Shown: piece by piece, positions 35,448 to 48,152 of the stretch
Numbering within the stretch: the first letter of the stretch is position 1
Layout of the letters: each line of letters begins with the position of its first letter
Assembly: GCF_905475345.1 (NCBI RefSeq)
Contig: NC_066586.1
Location: forward strand, 16,021,400-16,085,399
Source of the DNA: Vespula vulgaris
Lineage: Eukaryota; Arthropoda; Insecta; Hymenoptera; Vespidae
Length of the DNA: 64,000 nucleotides
Direction: 5' to 3'
Position numbers and translations under genes: made by a program
The notes under the pieces: generated by a model
Database searches by the model: none
What the model was told of the DNA's origin: nothing
The model's input: only the letters and a program-made list of their open reading frames with translations

Positions 35448-37297
35448 ATGCGTCATTGGATGAGAAAATTAAATTTAAATAATTTACAAATAATGACAGA
35501 AGAAAAAACATCGCCTTTGAACTTCGAAATTTTAGCGGAATGTGAAATTAGCAAAGCAAGAACTGGGAAAATAACTTTAAGACATCACCATGTAGATACT
35601 CCAGTTTTTATGCCAGTAGGAACACAGGTAAATAAATTATTTTTCTTATAGTATTACGTATATAAATATATATAAAAAAAAGTTTATTATCGGAAATTAT
35701 TTATATAATATGTTTTAGGGTACTCTGAAAGGTTTATTGCCTCAACAATTAGAAGAATTGAATTGTCAAATAATTCTTGGCAATACTTATCACCTTGGGA
35801 ATAGACCTGTATTTTATTTTTTATTTTTAACAAATCTTGCTTTTTAAATCTCAAATTTTAGATAGTAAATCTTATTGTGTAATTATAATTTTTTAGGGTA
35901 CTGAAATATTGCAAAAAGCAGGAGGTTTACATAAATTTATGAATTGGAAAAGAGCATTACTAACTGATTCTGGTGGGTTTCAAATGGTGTCATTATTACA
36001 ACTTGCCAAAATTACAGAAGAAGGAGTGAACTTTAAATCTCCATATAATGGTATTATATAAGAGTTTAGAAAGTATAATCATTTTATCTAATTGTATATA
36101 TTTAGAGAATCATGTATTTAATTGTATATATTTAAAAATTATTTTTTAATTTTTATTAGATATTTTTTCTTGTTATTAGATACTGATTGTATGTTAACTC
36201 CTGAACGCTCAATTCAAATTCAGAATATAATTGGTGCTGATATAATAATGCAATTAGATGATGTAGTTAAAAGTACACAAACAGGACCAAGAGTGACAGA
36301 AGCTATGGGAAGGTAAACATTAATTCAATAAATTATATTTAATTTATTATGTTTTATATATATATATATATTTTTTTTTTATATATATATATATAAAATA
36401 TATAATATTATTTTTAAATGCAATTAATAGTAATATTTAATTTATAGAACAGTAAGATGGTTAGATAGATGTTTATTAGCACATGAAAGATCTGATGAAC
36501 AAAGTATATTCCCTATTGTACAAGGTGGATTAGATCCTAAATTAAGATCAGAATGTGCCCATGAATTAACTAAAAGAAAAGTAAATGGTTATGCAATTGG
36601 AGGATTAAGGTATTATTTTATTATAAATGTAATATAGTACACCTAATTTTATGAAATATATATTTATAATATAGTTATATATAAACTAAAGATTTATTAT
36701 AGTGGTGGTGAAAGTAAAGATACATTTTGGAAAATGGTACATCTTTCTACTGATATTCTTCCAAAAAATAAACCTCGTTATTTAATGGGTGTTGGTTTTG
36801 CTATAGATCTAGTTGTATGTTGTGCATTAGGTGTTGACATGTATGATTGTGTATTTCCAACAAGAACAGCTGTAAGTAAAGCACTATATATCCTTTATTA
36901 TACTTCCAAAATAATTCTATAAAAACATTATGTTTTTAATTTATAATTTCAGAGATTTGGTTGTGCTTTAGTACGTACAGGTCAACTTAATTTAAAACAA
37001 AATCAATATAGTAAAGATATGAGACCAATTGATGAATCTTGTCCATGTAGCACTTGTAAAACATATACACGTGCATATCTTCATCAAATAGTTACAATAG
37101 AAACAGTTGCATGTCACTTACTAACAGTTCATAATATAGCATTTCAAATGAAATTAATGAAAGATATTAGAGAAAGTATAAAGCAACAAAAATATCCTGA
37201 ATTTGTACAAAATTACATGTTAAATGTATATCCAGATAAAAAGTACCCAGAATGGATAGTTAATGCTTTGCAAACAGTTAATATTACATTATTATAA
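35448..37297 (+). CDS. QTRT1: Queuine tRNA-ribosyltransferase catalytic subunit
   Basis: Seven exons: start-35627, 35719-35808, 35897-36050, 36180-36312, 36448-36609, 36703-36871 and 36953-37297. From the internal Met at 35493 the protein is 395 residues (human 403). An in-frame ATG at 35448 would add 15. TGT-family hallmarks are GTLKGLLPQQLEEL, NTYHLGNRPG, LTDSGGFQMVSL (substrate-binding Asp), IVQGGLDP, YAIGGLSGGES and GVDMYDCVFPTRTARFG with the nucleophilic Asp. The zinc site is CPCSTCKTYTRAYLHQ (three Cys, with a His in the following helix). With QTRT2 the enzyme exchanges guanine-34 for queuine in GUN-anticodon tRNAs. QTRT2 is not in this window. The upstream extension (MRHWMRKLNL) is basic and could serve mitochondrial association; that is speculation. 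Confidence 0.97.
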
Positions 37298-37644
37298 CAA
37301 TTAATGAAATTGGTGCCCATATAATATAATTCTACTATGTTTTAAGTATTTTTTATTATGTACTATATTACTAAATATTACTTATGTACTATAATTCAAA
37401 TGTGATTAACATACAACTAAAATATTTTTAAATAAAATTAAAAAGTACATAATACACCATAATTTATTAATAACTTCATATTATACTATTAATATAAATA
37501 TGAAAACAAGTGTTCAATTAATAACCAAATTACATATTCAATACAAGTGCTTTCTATTTTATTTCAATTATATTCTCTATAATATCAATTAAAGTATGAT
37601 CTACAATAGGCACCACTTGTAATAATTAAATTATATTGAGTTCA
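37298..37644. other. Convergent 3' flanks of QTRT1 and CCDC25
   Basis: AT-rich sequence with several AATAAA-like words. No further gene seen. Confidence 0.7.
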
Positions 37645-38672
37645 TCACATAAAGTCATCTGAATCATAGCCACTATTTTCTGTATTTGATGTCATGTTAG
37701 ATGAATTAAATAAAGAATTGTAGCTTCTAAAAAAATGAATATACATACTAAATAATAATATACATACATTTTAGTTTAAAACAAATTAATTATAAAAAAA
37801 AAATACTTTGCAATGAACATTCTATCATACCTCATTTCAGCTTCTTCTTGACGTCTTTTCTCTTCAGCTTTTTCTCTTTCTTTTTGTTCTCTTAAAAGCT
37901 TTTTCTTATCTTTTCGCTCATTTTTATCTCTTTGTTCTCTTTCTGCTTGTAAATTTACTTGTTCAGAACGTTTAGTTTTATTAAGTCGATTAACAATAAT
38001 ATTTTGACGTTTTGTAACATGAATTTTACGAACATCTTTCTCTTTGTGAAAACCAACTTGACCAACTTCCATTTCCTGAGTTTTTTTCAAATTAGACCAC
38101 ATTGTATAAACTACATCAATATCATTCATTCTATTTCCATCAATACTATTTGCTTTTACTAATTGTGCAGCATCTTCTAAAACTGTACTAGGGATATCAT
38201 CTATTGTTTGACCCTAACCAGAATATAAAAGAGAGTAGTTTATTTATATATTTATATACTATAATAACATCAGAATACATATATATTATCTTTACCATAT
38301 GTAATCGTAAATACACATGAGCCGAGGAGTACTTGTCCACATGAAACCATACATCTTCTGGCCAACCCCACTTAATCAAATCCTCATCTAAATGTTTTAT
38401 AAATACAATATTAATAATAATCATTATTTAATTCTCTCATTCAATAAAATTATATCATTTCACTTACTTTCATATTTATCAACCCCCATAAATAATGTTA
38501 CTGGTGGTTGTACAACTGCAATTCAAAATAATAATTTAAACTAACCTTAACAAAATGTTATGAAAAACATAATTACGACTATATACGCAAGTAACATATA
38601 ATTTATGTATATTTTGAAGAACAAATAAAACAATAATGATAAATTACCCTCGCTTGTAAAATAATATACCAT
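37645..38672 (-). CDS. CCDC25: CCDC25 (NFACT-R/DUF814 coiled-coil protein)
   Basis: Five exons: 38672-38648, 38515-38468, 38387-38296, 38213-37831 and 37726-37645, giving 209 residues (human 208). The sequence starts MVYYFTSE and contains DLIKWGWPEDVWFHVDKYSS, then AHVYLRLHM. GQTIDDIP, VYTMWSNLKKT and VGQVGFHKEKDV follow. A long Lys/Glu/Arg coiled coil (about residues 125-185) leads to the conserved acidic tail DSDDFM. The first ~110 residues form the NFACT-R domain. Human CCDC25 has been reported as a sensor of extracellular DNA; an ancestral role in insects is unknown to me. The open frame continues upstream without a stop to an ATG at 38867, adding 65 residues with a hydrophobic segment. 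The conserved start is nonetheless the one at 38672. Confidence 0.95.
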
Positions 38673-39295
38673 CGTTCCACAAATATTGATGTAAATGCAC
38701 GTGTTAACAAAAACAACTGTCAAAAATAACGCCGACACTAACGCCACTGAGCTATTCAATGTATTACTATCAGTTACTACATTCACTTGATTCTTCTTAG
38801 AACATATACACTCAATAATGCTTTTTTTGTAACAGGGTAACACAAAAAACAACTTCAAGTCTAACATTACATTAATGATATTTTAAGGTAAAAATTTGAA
38901 AAATATAATTAATACTACTGCAGATAAATCATTAATTTATTATTTGAATATAAAGTACAAAGCATATATAGATACAGCACATCCCTATTTTGTTAAAATC
39001 ATTTCTATTATAAATGGTTAAAGCAAAATTTTTATATTACTTTAAAGTTATTACTTTCATCAAACAGCAGTGCTAGTAATTAAAGTGACTGATATTATAT
39101 TTAATTTTTAATACAATCGTTAGGAACAATGATAAATTAATAAACATGCGATTTTTTTAAATAAATTGCATTGAAATTTCGAACTTTTTTTAATTGTAAC
39201 ATACCAAGTATTTCCTGTAGGATCTATTTTTGTAAGTTTATATGAAAATATGTTTATCCCACAGATATTGAAAATTTTTATATCTGCTAATAATG
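38673..39295. other. CCDC25 upstream / UBAC1 downstream interval
   Basis: AT-rich. Contains the in-frame upstream extension of CCDC25 (to 38867) and presumed UBAC1 3' UTR. No independent gene seen. Confidence 0.6.
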
Positions 39296-41212
39296 TTAAT
39301 TCATCCTAGAACGATTCATATGGATGGCATGTTTTTCAGCATGATATGTTTTAAATATTTGATTGAATACAGGATATATTTCAGGATCATTGATCCACAC
39401 AGATGATGCTGAAGGTGTTTCTAGCATTGTTAAGTATGCTGAGAAAAATTATTAGTTAATAAAAAATAATCGAATATTTGTTAAATTATTAAATTAAAAA
39501 TTGTAAATTTATATTTACCAAGAAGCACTTTTGGATTATTAAGGCTGAGTTGTATTTGAGGATTGCTTATAATTGCGTGATAAATGGATTCGTTTGTGTC
39601 AAGGCCAACATCTAAATCTTGTAAACTAGGTCGTCGTTCACCAAGTAACCATTCACACTATACAAATCAGATATTTTTGAATTAATTGTAATATGAATAC
39701 ATTACATTCAATATAGTATTATACTTACAGCATTAAATTGATTATTTCCAGTAACTTTTAATGCTTCTATTATGTTTTTTTCTTCAAAACCCATTTCCAA
39801 AAATGTTTCTATCATTCTTGGATTTGCTTTAAAATTTAATTTCTTAAATTGCCGGAAATATTCTAATAAGAGAGTTACGATATTTACTAGATTCTCTTTC
39901 ACGAATTGAGCTTCCCTATCTGAATATTAGTACAACAAATATATGTAACATAAATGATAAATTTAAAGAAGTCATATCATTTTAATGGATAATATTATTA
40001 CCACTAAAGAGATCAGCACATGCTTCTTTAAAGGTTATTTCTGTACTGCCTGTTGAAGAACTAGGACCTGCTTCATTGATATCTGTTTTGGCATATAAAG
40101 AAATTACTGTTGCATCATCTTCATAATATTCATCTGGATCATCTTGATGTTCTATCAGCCATTCTAAAGCCTCTGTCATATCAGACCTATAAATATGAGG
40201 TACTATATTTCGTCATATTGTATTTGAAAAATACAATATCATATTGCTTACTTTCGTATATGAAGTGCTGTAATCACTTTTTTAAAAGAATAACCCATAT
40301 CAGTTAATGTTTTTATAGCTTTAGAATCAATATTTGGGCAACATCTTCCTTTAAATTTTTCTTTAATCATTTCAAAGAGCTTTGGTGCCTCTCGACTACC
40401 CATTAATAGTCTTGCTGATGCTTGCACAAGTGTTATTAAAATTTTACGAGTTTCACTCTGAAACTGTTGAAAAAAACTGTTGATAAAATATTCAAGAAAT
40501 ACAATTACTACTACTATTTGAAATATAATCTTACATCAAAAGAGAAATTAATAGGTGGTATATATTTAGGTGGATTTCTTATAGGTAAATCACTAGTAGC
40601 ATTTGCTATTGCTTCTTCAGTTGGACCTTTTAAAGTTTCCTCTGGAAAATTTTCTTTGCTAGAAACAGGCCGTATTTCTACTAATATTAATTCATCTAAA
40701 ATAAAAATGATATATGATACATGACTTATTATTTTATCATTTAAAGTATTAAAAACTCACCATGCTCATCAATTTCTTGATCATCAATATTTTTATCATC
40801 TATGAGTTGTTTAAACTTAGATGAATGGATTAAACGATACTTAGAAGTAGATTTAGATATATCTTGGCCATAAAAATGTTTCATTGCCATTTCCTTAATT
40901 TTTTTTACAGTGAAATCAGTTCTTACCCCAACATCTAATACATGGCCTTCCATGCTATATGGAAAAAATAAATGTAATTATTTATTATTTTTAATATTAA
41001 CAAAATTAATTGATTGCTTATAAATTTAATAACCTGATGACATTCACATTAAAGCACTTAGTAGTTGAAGATAATGGCATGTGTACGGTGCTATTACTTT
41101 CCGAATTGCCTGTGTCGGTGGAAGAAAGAGTCAAGGACTGCCTTTCAGCTGTCCTTGAGCTCTTTCTGTTATGCCAGGCTTCTGCTATTCGACCACGCAT
41201 CCATGGAATCAT
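39296..41212 (-). CDS. UBAC1: UBA domain-containing protein 1 (KPC2)
   Basis: Eight exons: 41212-41034, 40954-40761, 40695-40535, 40457-40252, 40186-40002, 39919-39729, 39657-39519 and 39438-39296, giving 465 residues (human 405). A ubiquitin-like domain is spread over exons 1-3 (VISMEGHVLDVG ... EHGDELILVEI). Two UBA domains follow: one around AIKTLTDMGYSFKKVITALH with TEALEWLIEHQDDP, and one around MIETFLEMGFEEKNIIEALK with CEWLLGERRPS. A C-terminal region with NDPEIYPVFNQIF matches the family tail. The vertebrate protein is the non-catalytic partner of the RNF123 (KPC1) ubiquitin ligase and links ubiquitylated cargo to the proteasome. The exon-1 donor (AG|GTTATT) is weak. The N-terminal ~45 residues before the UBL are Ser/Thr-rich and less certain; a different first exon is possible. 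Confidence 0.92.
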
Positions 41213-42033
41213 CAATTTGGCTTGTAATACAAAAAATATATGTATTACAAATCTCTTGTACCAATATAAAAAAAATGTTTACTCGACCTTTTAAGTAAAT
41301 CTGTCACATAAACAGTACAAATTACTCACTTCGTTTATGAACGAATGTATATAGAATGTAGTTAATTATTTCTTGAATAGTATTTTAAATTTTGATTTCT
41401 TGTAATATCCTTATTATTATCAATATACAAAAAGTTAGTTACATCAATTTTAAGTTACATACTTATAAAAAAATTACTGTGTTTTAATCGTCTTAAAAGA
41501 GATAACACATAGTTTCGCATAACTTCGCATATAGCGAAGTCAAACTAGTTAATGTTGTTTGTCAACTGTTCTAACAATAAAAGTATTTTTTACAGATGAT
41601 ATGAACCAAATTGGCACTCACTGTAATTCTATACGTCAATGATTGTAACAACTAAAATATTATTAAGGAGCATTTACATGTATTGGTTAAACATGTGATA
41701 CCCCCCGTAAACGATTGATAAATCACCTTTGTGCGCATGTGTATTATTGTATTGTTATTTTCCATAAAAATAGATATTCTGTCTAAGATGATAAGTAAAT
41801 AATATAAATAAAAATGGTGGAAAAGAACTACGTTTTGTCATGCAGTGATATTATCATATATGATATTGAGAAGTAATGTGATTATTTTAGAAGCGGAAAT
41901 TTTTTTATGGCATAAGAATAACAACAAGAGACTACTACATTTTATTAATATAATAAATTAAATGCTATTTGTAAACGTGTCTTTTAAGACAATTTTTAAT
42001 TGCCAAAAAAATTATAATTAAAAAATTATCAAA
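41213..42033. other. Divergent UBAC1/CCDC28 promoter interval
   Basis: AT-rich with a short palindrome (ACTTCGC / GCGAAGT, 41522-41540, 5-bp loop) next to repeated TTCGCATA words, and a C-run near 41701. No ORF of interest. Confidence 0.6.
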
Positions 42034-42880
42034 ATGGTGGAGGTATCAGGTTGTGGTGAACTACAACAATTAGTTCAAGAAGAAGAATGTGAGGAACCAC
42101 TTAGTCGTGGTGGTGAAGCTACACCTCCTTTAACACCAGCAAGATCACAACATCCAAGTAAAAATGAAACACATAGCTCTCATGTATCGGTATGGATAAT
42201 ATGTCTTTTGAGTTTGCAATATTGACAAGTATTAATTAATTAATACATCTTTAGCAACAAGTATTATGGGAAAGCAATACTCAGACTTCTCCTATTGTTA
42301 GTAAGGGTAGTTCTGGCCAAGCAACTAGTCAAGGTTCTATGGTTTCTGGTAGAGCCATTAATTTTTCAAATCATGCTACCAATCAGTCTCGTTTAATTTA
42401 TCTAAATGAAAAAGAGAAACAAAGACCTAATAGACCAGAACCTCCAAAGCTCAATCGACAACAAAAAGGTACTAACTTATAGCATTTATTTATCTATATA
42501 TTTTATCTTCCTTTATATATATATATATGTTATATGTATGCATGTTTTGTATATTATTTACATTTGTATGATTCTGTGTCCTTGTAATTGTTAATAATTT
42601 TTTCCTCACTTATGGTTTAGATTATATTTTTTTTACAAGAATATTTTTGAATTATTTTGATTTTTTAATTAATTGCACCTCTTTCATTTTGTTTTGGTGT
42701 CATAATATGTAATAGATATGACACCATGCAAACATCACTGTTTTTTATCAGAGGTACCTGATGTTAGACGTATGGAACAAGCTTTATTGCAGCTATTAGA
42801 AGATTTTCATAGTGGAAATTTACGAGCTTTTGGTTTGTATATATTATTAATTTTATATCCACAAGTTAAAGAAGTTAATG

Positions 42881-42920
<40 letters not shown>

Positions 42921-43153
42921 ACATATAAAATTTTTAATCCATAAAATATATAGGTAAAGATTGCAGTATGGAACATATGACAGAGATAAGAGAACAGCAA
43001 GAACGTTTAGCTAGACTTCATTTTGAATTAGGTCAAAGACAAGAAGTTGGTAGTGATCAGTCTGGATTAAGGCAATCAAGTGCAAATATGAGACATTTAC
43101 TTCATCGCCTTCAACAACTTAGTGTTTGCATTGAGAAGTTACATAGTAAATAA
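42034..43153 (+). CDS. CCDC28A/B homologue
   Basis: Four exons: 42034-42189, 42255-42468, 42716-42832 and 42954-43153, giving 228 residues. The N-terminal half is Ser/Pro/Gln-rich and low in conservation. The C-terminal half is the CCDC28 domain: HCFLSEVPDVRRMEQALLQL, then LEDFHSGNLRAFGKDCSMEH, then EIREQQERLARLHFELG. It ends with a leucine-rich helix LHRLQQLSVCIEKLH. Vertebrate CCDC28B interacts with Bardet-Biedl proteins and influences TORC2 and cilium length; insect function is not known to me. Intron 3 carries an AT microsatellite (about 42884-42918). The next gene starts only 280 bp downstream on the same strand. Confidence 0.9.
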
Positions 43154-43432
43154 ATTTAATATTAAATAGTAGAAGTAAATTTTCTACAATTTTCATATTA
43201 TACTAATCCTATAAAATAAATAAACTATATCAAATTTTATCTCTAATGTATAATTATTTAAATAATATATAATCTGTCAAACTGATTTCTTGTTGGTTAT
43301 ATTTTTCTTTTTTATAAAACAATGATGTATCTAGAATATATATCAAACTTCACTGTTACATATTAACATAGATTACATTAAAAATCCAGATTTGCTTTAT
43401 TTGATACAATTGAATGACTTACATATTAAATC

Positions 43433-44709
43433 ATGACAAATTGTAATATTTACAAAAAAAATATAGAGCTATATGAAGGACCAACTACTTACAAATATGA
43501 TTATGTACATTATCCATTGAGTTTAACAGAGGTAAATTTATAATTATAAAATAATTACTTTTTTTTATAAATATAAATCACCATATTCTTTAGAAAACTC
43601 CCACAACAGCACATGTTATAAGTCCATTAAAGGATGCAAAACATTTAGATTTATCAAAACAAACAGTTAGAGCCCATGATACTTTACAATACTTAAGCTA
43701 TGATAAGCAAATACCATTTAATACTTTTTGGGAATCTAAAGATACAACAAGTATTTCTGTAAAGCCATCAATTAGACACAAAATTCTTGGAGATCATCAG
43801 TATCAAGAGGTGATAAGGTCAAAAAAATAATAGTTATAACATATGAAATTTTCTTTTCTTAAATAAGATTAATGTAAATAAATTATTTATATAACATAAT
43901 ATTTTAACAATAATATAGATCTCGACCACGTGTGTATATGACTCCAGGTATAAGTCTTGATGACATACAGAATTCTAAAACAAGAAAACTATTGGTTGAT
44001 TTTACATACATGACAACATCAAATTATGCTTCTAAAGATGTTTGGGGTGATTTTAAACCAAGACATCCATGTCATACTGAAATAAATGTAGAAGAAATAT
44101 GTAAAGAAGTATGGTCTACATGATTACATTGTTATAGTTAATAATTAGAACAATTATTTAAAATGTTTGTTATTTTACAGAGTATGCAAAAACCATTGTG
44201 TATTTTATCAGCAAGGTTTCCAACTGAAGCTGAGAAATGGGATAAATTGCAAGATCGTTCATTTTTGATGAGTACTACATCAAACATTGATCATATACAC
44301 AGGTAAATTTACATTACATCATGAACTTTCCTTGAAAATTTACAAAAATATTTTTTATAATTTCTAGTAAATCAGAAAATGAACATTTAGAAACAAAACA
44401 AAATAGTGAACGATTGGAAGTAAAAAGATTGTTAGAAAAAGATAAATTGCGTATAGCTTATGATAAGTTATCTCCTACGTATGGTGGTTATAGACCGTAT
44501 GTAGGTTTAGGTATTCCTTTAGAGAAAAAGGTATTACCAATCGTTCATCCAGATTTATCTATATCACAAGCACTTCGTCGGTATGTATATTTTACACATT
44601 TTATTAAAATAGTACATATATATATAATGAATATTCTGTATAATGAATATAATCTAATATCTAAATATAATATATATATATATATTGCAGAAGGTGTTTA
44701 GAATCTTAG
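43433..44709 (+). CDS. Unrecognised 288-residue protein, Tyr/Pro/His-rich
   Basis: Six exons with consistent phases: 43433-43531, 43594-43817, 43919-44108, 44181-44302, 44368-44580 and 44691-44709. The start is MTNCNIYKKNIELYEG, and the tail contains LSPTYGGYRPYVGLGIPL followed by LPIVHPDLSISQALRR. It has no signal peptide or membrane segment, and no coiled coil beyond a short charged helix (ERLEVKRLLEKDKLR). Regularly spaced short Pro/Tyr/His motifs (YDYVHYPLSL, VYMTPGISLD, FKPRHPCHTE) are reminiscent of small microtubule-inner or sperm-axoneme proteins, but I cannot assign a family. The 19-nt last exon adds CLES. The splice structure argues strongly that the gene is real; the function is unknown. 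Confidence 0.75.
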
Positions 44710-44968
44710 ATTAAAACTAAACAAACGTCTCGACAAGTTCTTCATAGCTTATCATTCTCAGAAAATTATAAAAACACTCAATATTATATGGTAAATTTAC
44801 GATTTGTTGAAGATTAAAATTATTATTAATCAATTATATTTATTTATAAATTTACTGTAATTATTTGCATGACAAATGACACTCCATACTCCGTTGGTAA
44901 TGTATACATACATACATACATACATACATACATACATACATACATACATACATACATACATACATACA

Positions 44969-45001
<33 letters not shown>

Positions 45002-45445
45002 GTTTTCTAATGTTATTATGAAACGATACATGTATGGGTGTATATATATGTTTTTTAATATTATATATGAAATAGTATATGTTTAATTATTTAATAGATA
45101 AAATATTTCTAATAAGGGATTTTTGTTTTATTAATATATCTAATATTATTTAAATGTGATATTTTTTTTTATAATAGTAGCATAGTTTATTCACAGTGTT
45201 TATATTATAATTATATTAATATAATTGCATTAGTTTAGCCTTTATATAGATTGTTTAAATAAATATATAAACTTCTTATAATTATTAATTTTGTATAAAT
45301 ATATATATATATATATATTAAGCTCCAAATAGATGAAATGACAGAGGATATTTTTCTATATAACAACTATGATGTAGAATCATTTAATCTTATATTAAAA
45401 TATTTAAACAATGTGAGAATAAGATACTAAAAGCCCTTCATTACA
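44710..45445. other. 3' flank with microsatellites
   Basis: Convergent interval between the unknown gene and MROH1. It holds the long (CATA)n array and a short AT tract near 45298-45318; otherwise AT-rich. Confidence 0.7.
44904..44998. repeat. (CATA)n microsatellite, about 23 units
   Basis: A nearly perfect tetranucleotide array of about 95 bp, likely length-polymorphic. Confidence 0.97.
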
Positions 45446-48085
45446 TCATAAAATAAAGCATAAAGATAGTGCATGTGCAGCACGTTTTCTAACAATGCTT
45501 TCCGTATCCCGTAGCAATTGAAGCAACCTTTGAATATCTTCTGGTCTTGGTGAACCAAAGTGTCCTAAAAGTAGTGCAGATGTGGCCCTAGTATTAAAAT
45601 TTTCGGATCTTGAATATCCTCGAACTACAGCATTTCTGAAAACAATAATTGTAAAAAATATAAGATATATTCCATATGATTAATATTACAAAATTTATAA
45701 ATACCTCAGTTCTTCTGCTCTTTGTGGAAGCTCTTTTTGTAGACAATGTATCAAATTCGATATAAATTTTTCAAAATGAAATTCGATATTTAATCCTAAA
45801 GAAGCATGTATTATATCAAATAAAGGTTGACATTGCAATAACCTTGCTGTATTACGTAGAGCTTCTTGTGCTACCTATTGATTATAAATAATAAAAATAT
45901 AAACACATTAAAAAGTTCACAAATAAATAATTACTAATTACTAATATGATACCTTAGCCACTGTAACATTTTCGTCTTCTAGTCTTATAGTAAGACAGGG
46001 TAAGCAACCCAAAAGATGATCCTTTATATCATCATCTGGTGAAGTAACAATTTTCTGCCAACTACAAGCTACAGCACTTAAGGCACTTATAGCTGCTAAT
46101 CTCATTTCCCAATTTTCTTTTTCAATAAATGGTTTTAAAGCAAGTACAACTCGGGGACTTACTGGACGCACGAACTGAACTGATAATAATACGGAAAGAC
46201 CACGTAGTGATTCTAAAATCACATCATTACCCCCATCTCCAATGGCAGATTCTTCTAAACCATCAAGTAAGGCATCCATACAATTATCAAAATATTCATC
46301 AACCTGAAACAATATACTTCATAAAAAATGTACTAAATATAGAATCAACAGTTGGATGTTATCTATAAGTAAATTTTATTACTTGTTTAGGCTCTAAATA
46401 GGCAATTCTTGCAAGTCCAATAGTAGCTAATTTTCGGACCAAAGGAGATGAATCAGCTTTTGCTTCATACAATGTATTTATAATTGCATCCAGCCATATA
46501 ACATCACAATTAATTTTTCCTATTAATTCAGAATAAAAAGTTGCAGCTACTGCTCTTTGGGCAGAAATCGTACTTGTCATCATTCTTCCTAAAGACTGAG
46601 CCAAAGTTGATAATACATTATTTTTCGTATGTATACATCTCATCATTGTACGTACTGTTGCCACTACACTTTCCTCAGCTTCTGTTTCAGAGGAAAAGAT
46701 CTAGAATTTGTAAATTATTTATAAACATTGGAAGTTATAATGCATACAAATCATAAAATTATTATTGTACTCACATTTTCATTAAGTAAACTCGATGCTA
46801 TATTTGAATCTAGTGTAGTTAATACATTGACTAATACAGAATAAGTTTCTGTATGTGGATTTATCTTGCACCCTTCTCTATTTGGCACATAACCGAACTT
46901 AGTACTAATAACACATACAGGAGCATCAACATGTAACCATCCTGCAAGATATTTCAATAATACTGATAATAGATTTGATAATTGTTTATTAACCAATTCT
47001 TTTGAATTTGGAGATTGTAGTAAATGTCGTAGAGCCACAATAGCTGCCAATGATGGGAATGATGCTATACCATTTTTAACAGTCTGTGCAGTAGCATTTT
47101 CCGCGAATAAATTATTGTTTTCTAATTTTGCCAGAAGTAATTCCAAAGCCTAAACGAATAAAACCAAAAATTTCAATATCATATAGAATTAAACTAAACA
47201 CTTTTACTTAATTTAAAACAATTAATTATAATACAGAAAATGTTATTAAAACGTACACGAGAGCCTAAATCTAAACTAAGACCAAGTGCCTTCCAACATT
47301 CTTCACTGCCTTTATCTAATGGCAATGGTTGACATAAAAGTCGTTCAATTACTTCTTCAGGATGATGTTCCATTAGAGATTTAATAGCAACTGCAGTACT
47401 TTTTCTATAGTTACTATCTTCCATCTGTCTCATTTGTGTAATAATACTATCTATATAATAATTAAAATACATTATACATTTTTAATCATATTAAATTTTG
47501 GTGTATGTTAAAAATTTACAGAACTCACCAACTAAGGTAATATCACTTCTAGATATTTCTGATCCATTAATTTTAAAATGTTGGGACAGAGCTATACTTG
47601 CAGCAAGACTTGCTTCTCCGCGGAATAATAAACCTTCAATTAAACCTTCTGCTAGACTGATAATGTCACCACTATTAATTCTTTCAGACACAGCTGTAGC
47701 TAAGATCTAAATAAAAATATACCATTATGATTATTATACATGAAACCATAATGTTTAATGAACTTACTTTAATGCCATCATAACAAGCTTTTGAGTCTTC
47801 ACCAACAATAATTTTCTTGGAATTATTTAAGTCTTTATCTAAATTATTATCAGGAGATAAAGCACGATGTCGAGCTCCAATATTTAAAGACAATGCTACA
47901 CAATCTATTGCTATTGGTCTAAGTGAATGTTCTGAATCTGCACACCATGATAAAACCCTTCCCATAAGCCTTCCTGGTTCTAATTTACCACCAGGATAAG
48001 TATATTTTAAAGAATGATAGTATGATCTATAAATACAAAATTAAGTTAATACAAAACTATAATAATAATAACAATAATAGTAGTA

Positions 48086-48152
<67 letters not shown>

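Noticed and set aside
44881..45000. Long regular array that could be mistaken for a CRISPR
   Set aside because: It is a simple CATA tetranucleotide array with no spacers, in an intron-bearing eukaryotic genome.
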